Shown here piece by piece: positions 63,521-64,000 of a DNA stretch of 64,000 nucleotides (positions within the stretch are counted from its first letter, which is position 1; the number at the start of each line of letters is the position of its first letter). Under the pieces are notes generated by a model. That model saw only the letters and a list, made by a program, of their open reading frames with translations, was not told the DNA's origin and ran no database searches. Source of the stretch: Bacillota bacterium (GTDB lineage: Bacteria; Bacillota; UBA994; UBA5500); contig JAEZJZ010000113.1 of the NCBI GenBank assembly GCA_023436245.1, positions 1 through 64,000 on the forward strand, given 5' to 3'. A program made the translations under genes and the position numbers.

Positions 63521-64000
63521 ATGAAAGCGAGTATTTGGCGCACTCTGGTTGTCGTTCTGTTGATTACCTGCATGCTAGGCAATACCTGCGCGGTCTTCGC
63601 CGCAAACCCCAGCTACCGAGACACAGATCAGCTGGAGGAAGCTCTGCGCAAAGTAATGGCAGAGCAGGGAATCGCATTTCAAACCATGGGTGAGGACGTT
63701 ATTCCCCCGCCTGTTCCTGCCCCGCCTGCGGGTACCTATACCGAGGCTCAATCGGTATCACTGGGTCCGGGTGTTTGGTATACCCTGGACGGTTCGGATC
63801 CCAGAAACACCGACAACCCGACCAGGCAGTACTTCAGCCAGAACATACTCATCTCTGAAACGGCCACGCTCACTGCCGCGCGCGAGCAGGATGGCAACTG
63901 GAGTGACTTGGTTACAGCCACCTATACCATCGTGGACGGAACCCACACGGTCAGCTTCCACAGCAACGGTGGCACCCCGGTAGACAGCCAAGCGGTCGCC
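63521..64000 (+). CDS. start of a secreted surface protein (runs off the window)
   Basis: At least 160 codons, open to the window edge. Signal peptide (LVVVLLITCMLGNTCAVFAA), a short helical segment, then a chitobiase/beta-hexosaminidase C-terminal-type domain (YTEAQSVSLGPGVWYTLDG, then ETATLTAAREQDGNWSD), and the first residues of a Listeria-Bacteroides repeat (HTVSFHSNGGTPVDSQ). Such proteins often end in SLH domains. ATG with GGGAAGTGGGGG upstream. Confidence 0.88.
   Translation, partial: MKASIWRTLVVVLLITCMLGNTCAVFAANPSYRDTDQLEEALRKVMAEQGIAFQTMGEDVIPPPVPAPPAGTYTEAQSVSLGPGVWYTLDGSDPRNTDNPTRQYFSQNILISETATLTAAREQDGNWSDLVTATYTIVDGTHTVSFHSNGGTPVDSQAVA

Overview
This window looks like a chromosomal segment of a fairly GC-rich Bacillota (Clostridia-type Firmicute), probably from a metagenome-assembled or little-studied genome. 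The evidence is the strong GGAGG ribosome binding sites with many GTG and TTG starts, SLH-domain and copper-amine-oxidase-like 'stalk' surface proteins, a ydaO-type c-di-AMP riboswitch, and Firmicute families such as YerB/DUF3048, DUF4275, YfjL-like, YqfW-like nucleotidase and AbrB. I see no rRNA, tRNA, CRISPR array, phage or intact insertion sequence. Genes are modular, and many gene remnants and palindromic repeats lie between them, which points to repeated local duplication and decay.

Layout. 0-5.4 kb: a ComK-like regulator, then a complete pstS-pstC-pstA-pstB-phoU phosphate-uptake operon behind a Pho-box-like promoter. 5.4-12.2 kb: two AraC/GyrI-type regulators flanking an orphan c-di-AMP riboswitch, a serine hydrolase, a HAD nucleotidase, and a broken ECF sigma gene next to its DUF4179-like anti-sigma partner. 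12.2-24.8 kb: the most interesting locus, a CXXX-repeat RiPP cluster. It holds a 725-residue double maturase (radical SAM/SPASM half plus a degenerate second half), a small partner protein, three precursors with a shared MKLTH start and tandem C-X3 repeats, a MacB-type ABC system with two FtsX permeases, a peptide exporter without a peptidase domain, and, further downstream, a secreted stalk protein and a SagB-type oxidoreductase.

24.8-37.4 kb: GNAT, DUF4275, an aminoglycoside-phosphotransferase-like kinase, a YerB lipoprotein, a four-gene operon led by a GlmL/MutL-like ATPase with three unrecognised partners, an MFS transporter, a YbjQ pair and an AbrB-hydrolase pair. 37.4-48.9 kb: a 2563-residue SLH surface protein built of MBG/YDG repeats, then a secreted stalk/SH3 protein bracketed by a decayed and an intact copy of a small-molecule kinase region. 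48.9-64 kb: an anchored protein, a toxin-antitoxin pair with a visible promoter operator, a YfjL-like protein, a frameshifted beta-propeller/stalk gene, a Phd-Uma2 fusion, an XRE-TPR regulator followed at once by a small secreted peptide and two extracytoplasmic proteins (possible peptide signalling), a 7TM-GGDEF cyclase, a methyltransferase, an AraC-PAS regulator and the start of another surface protein that runs off the end.

The best candidates for new biology are the CXXX RiPP locus with its fused maturase, the XRE-TPR/peptide operon, the GlmL-led operon, and the c-di-AMP riboswitch that has lost its target gene.
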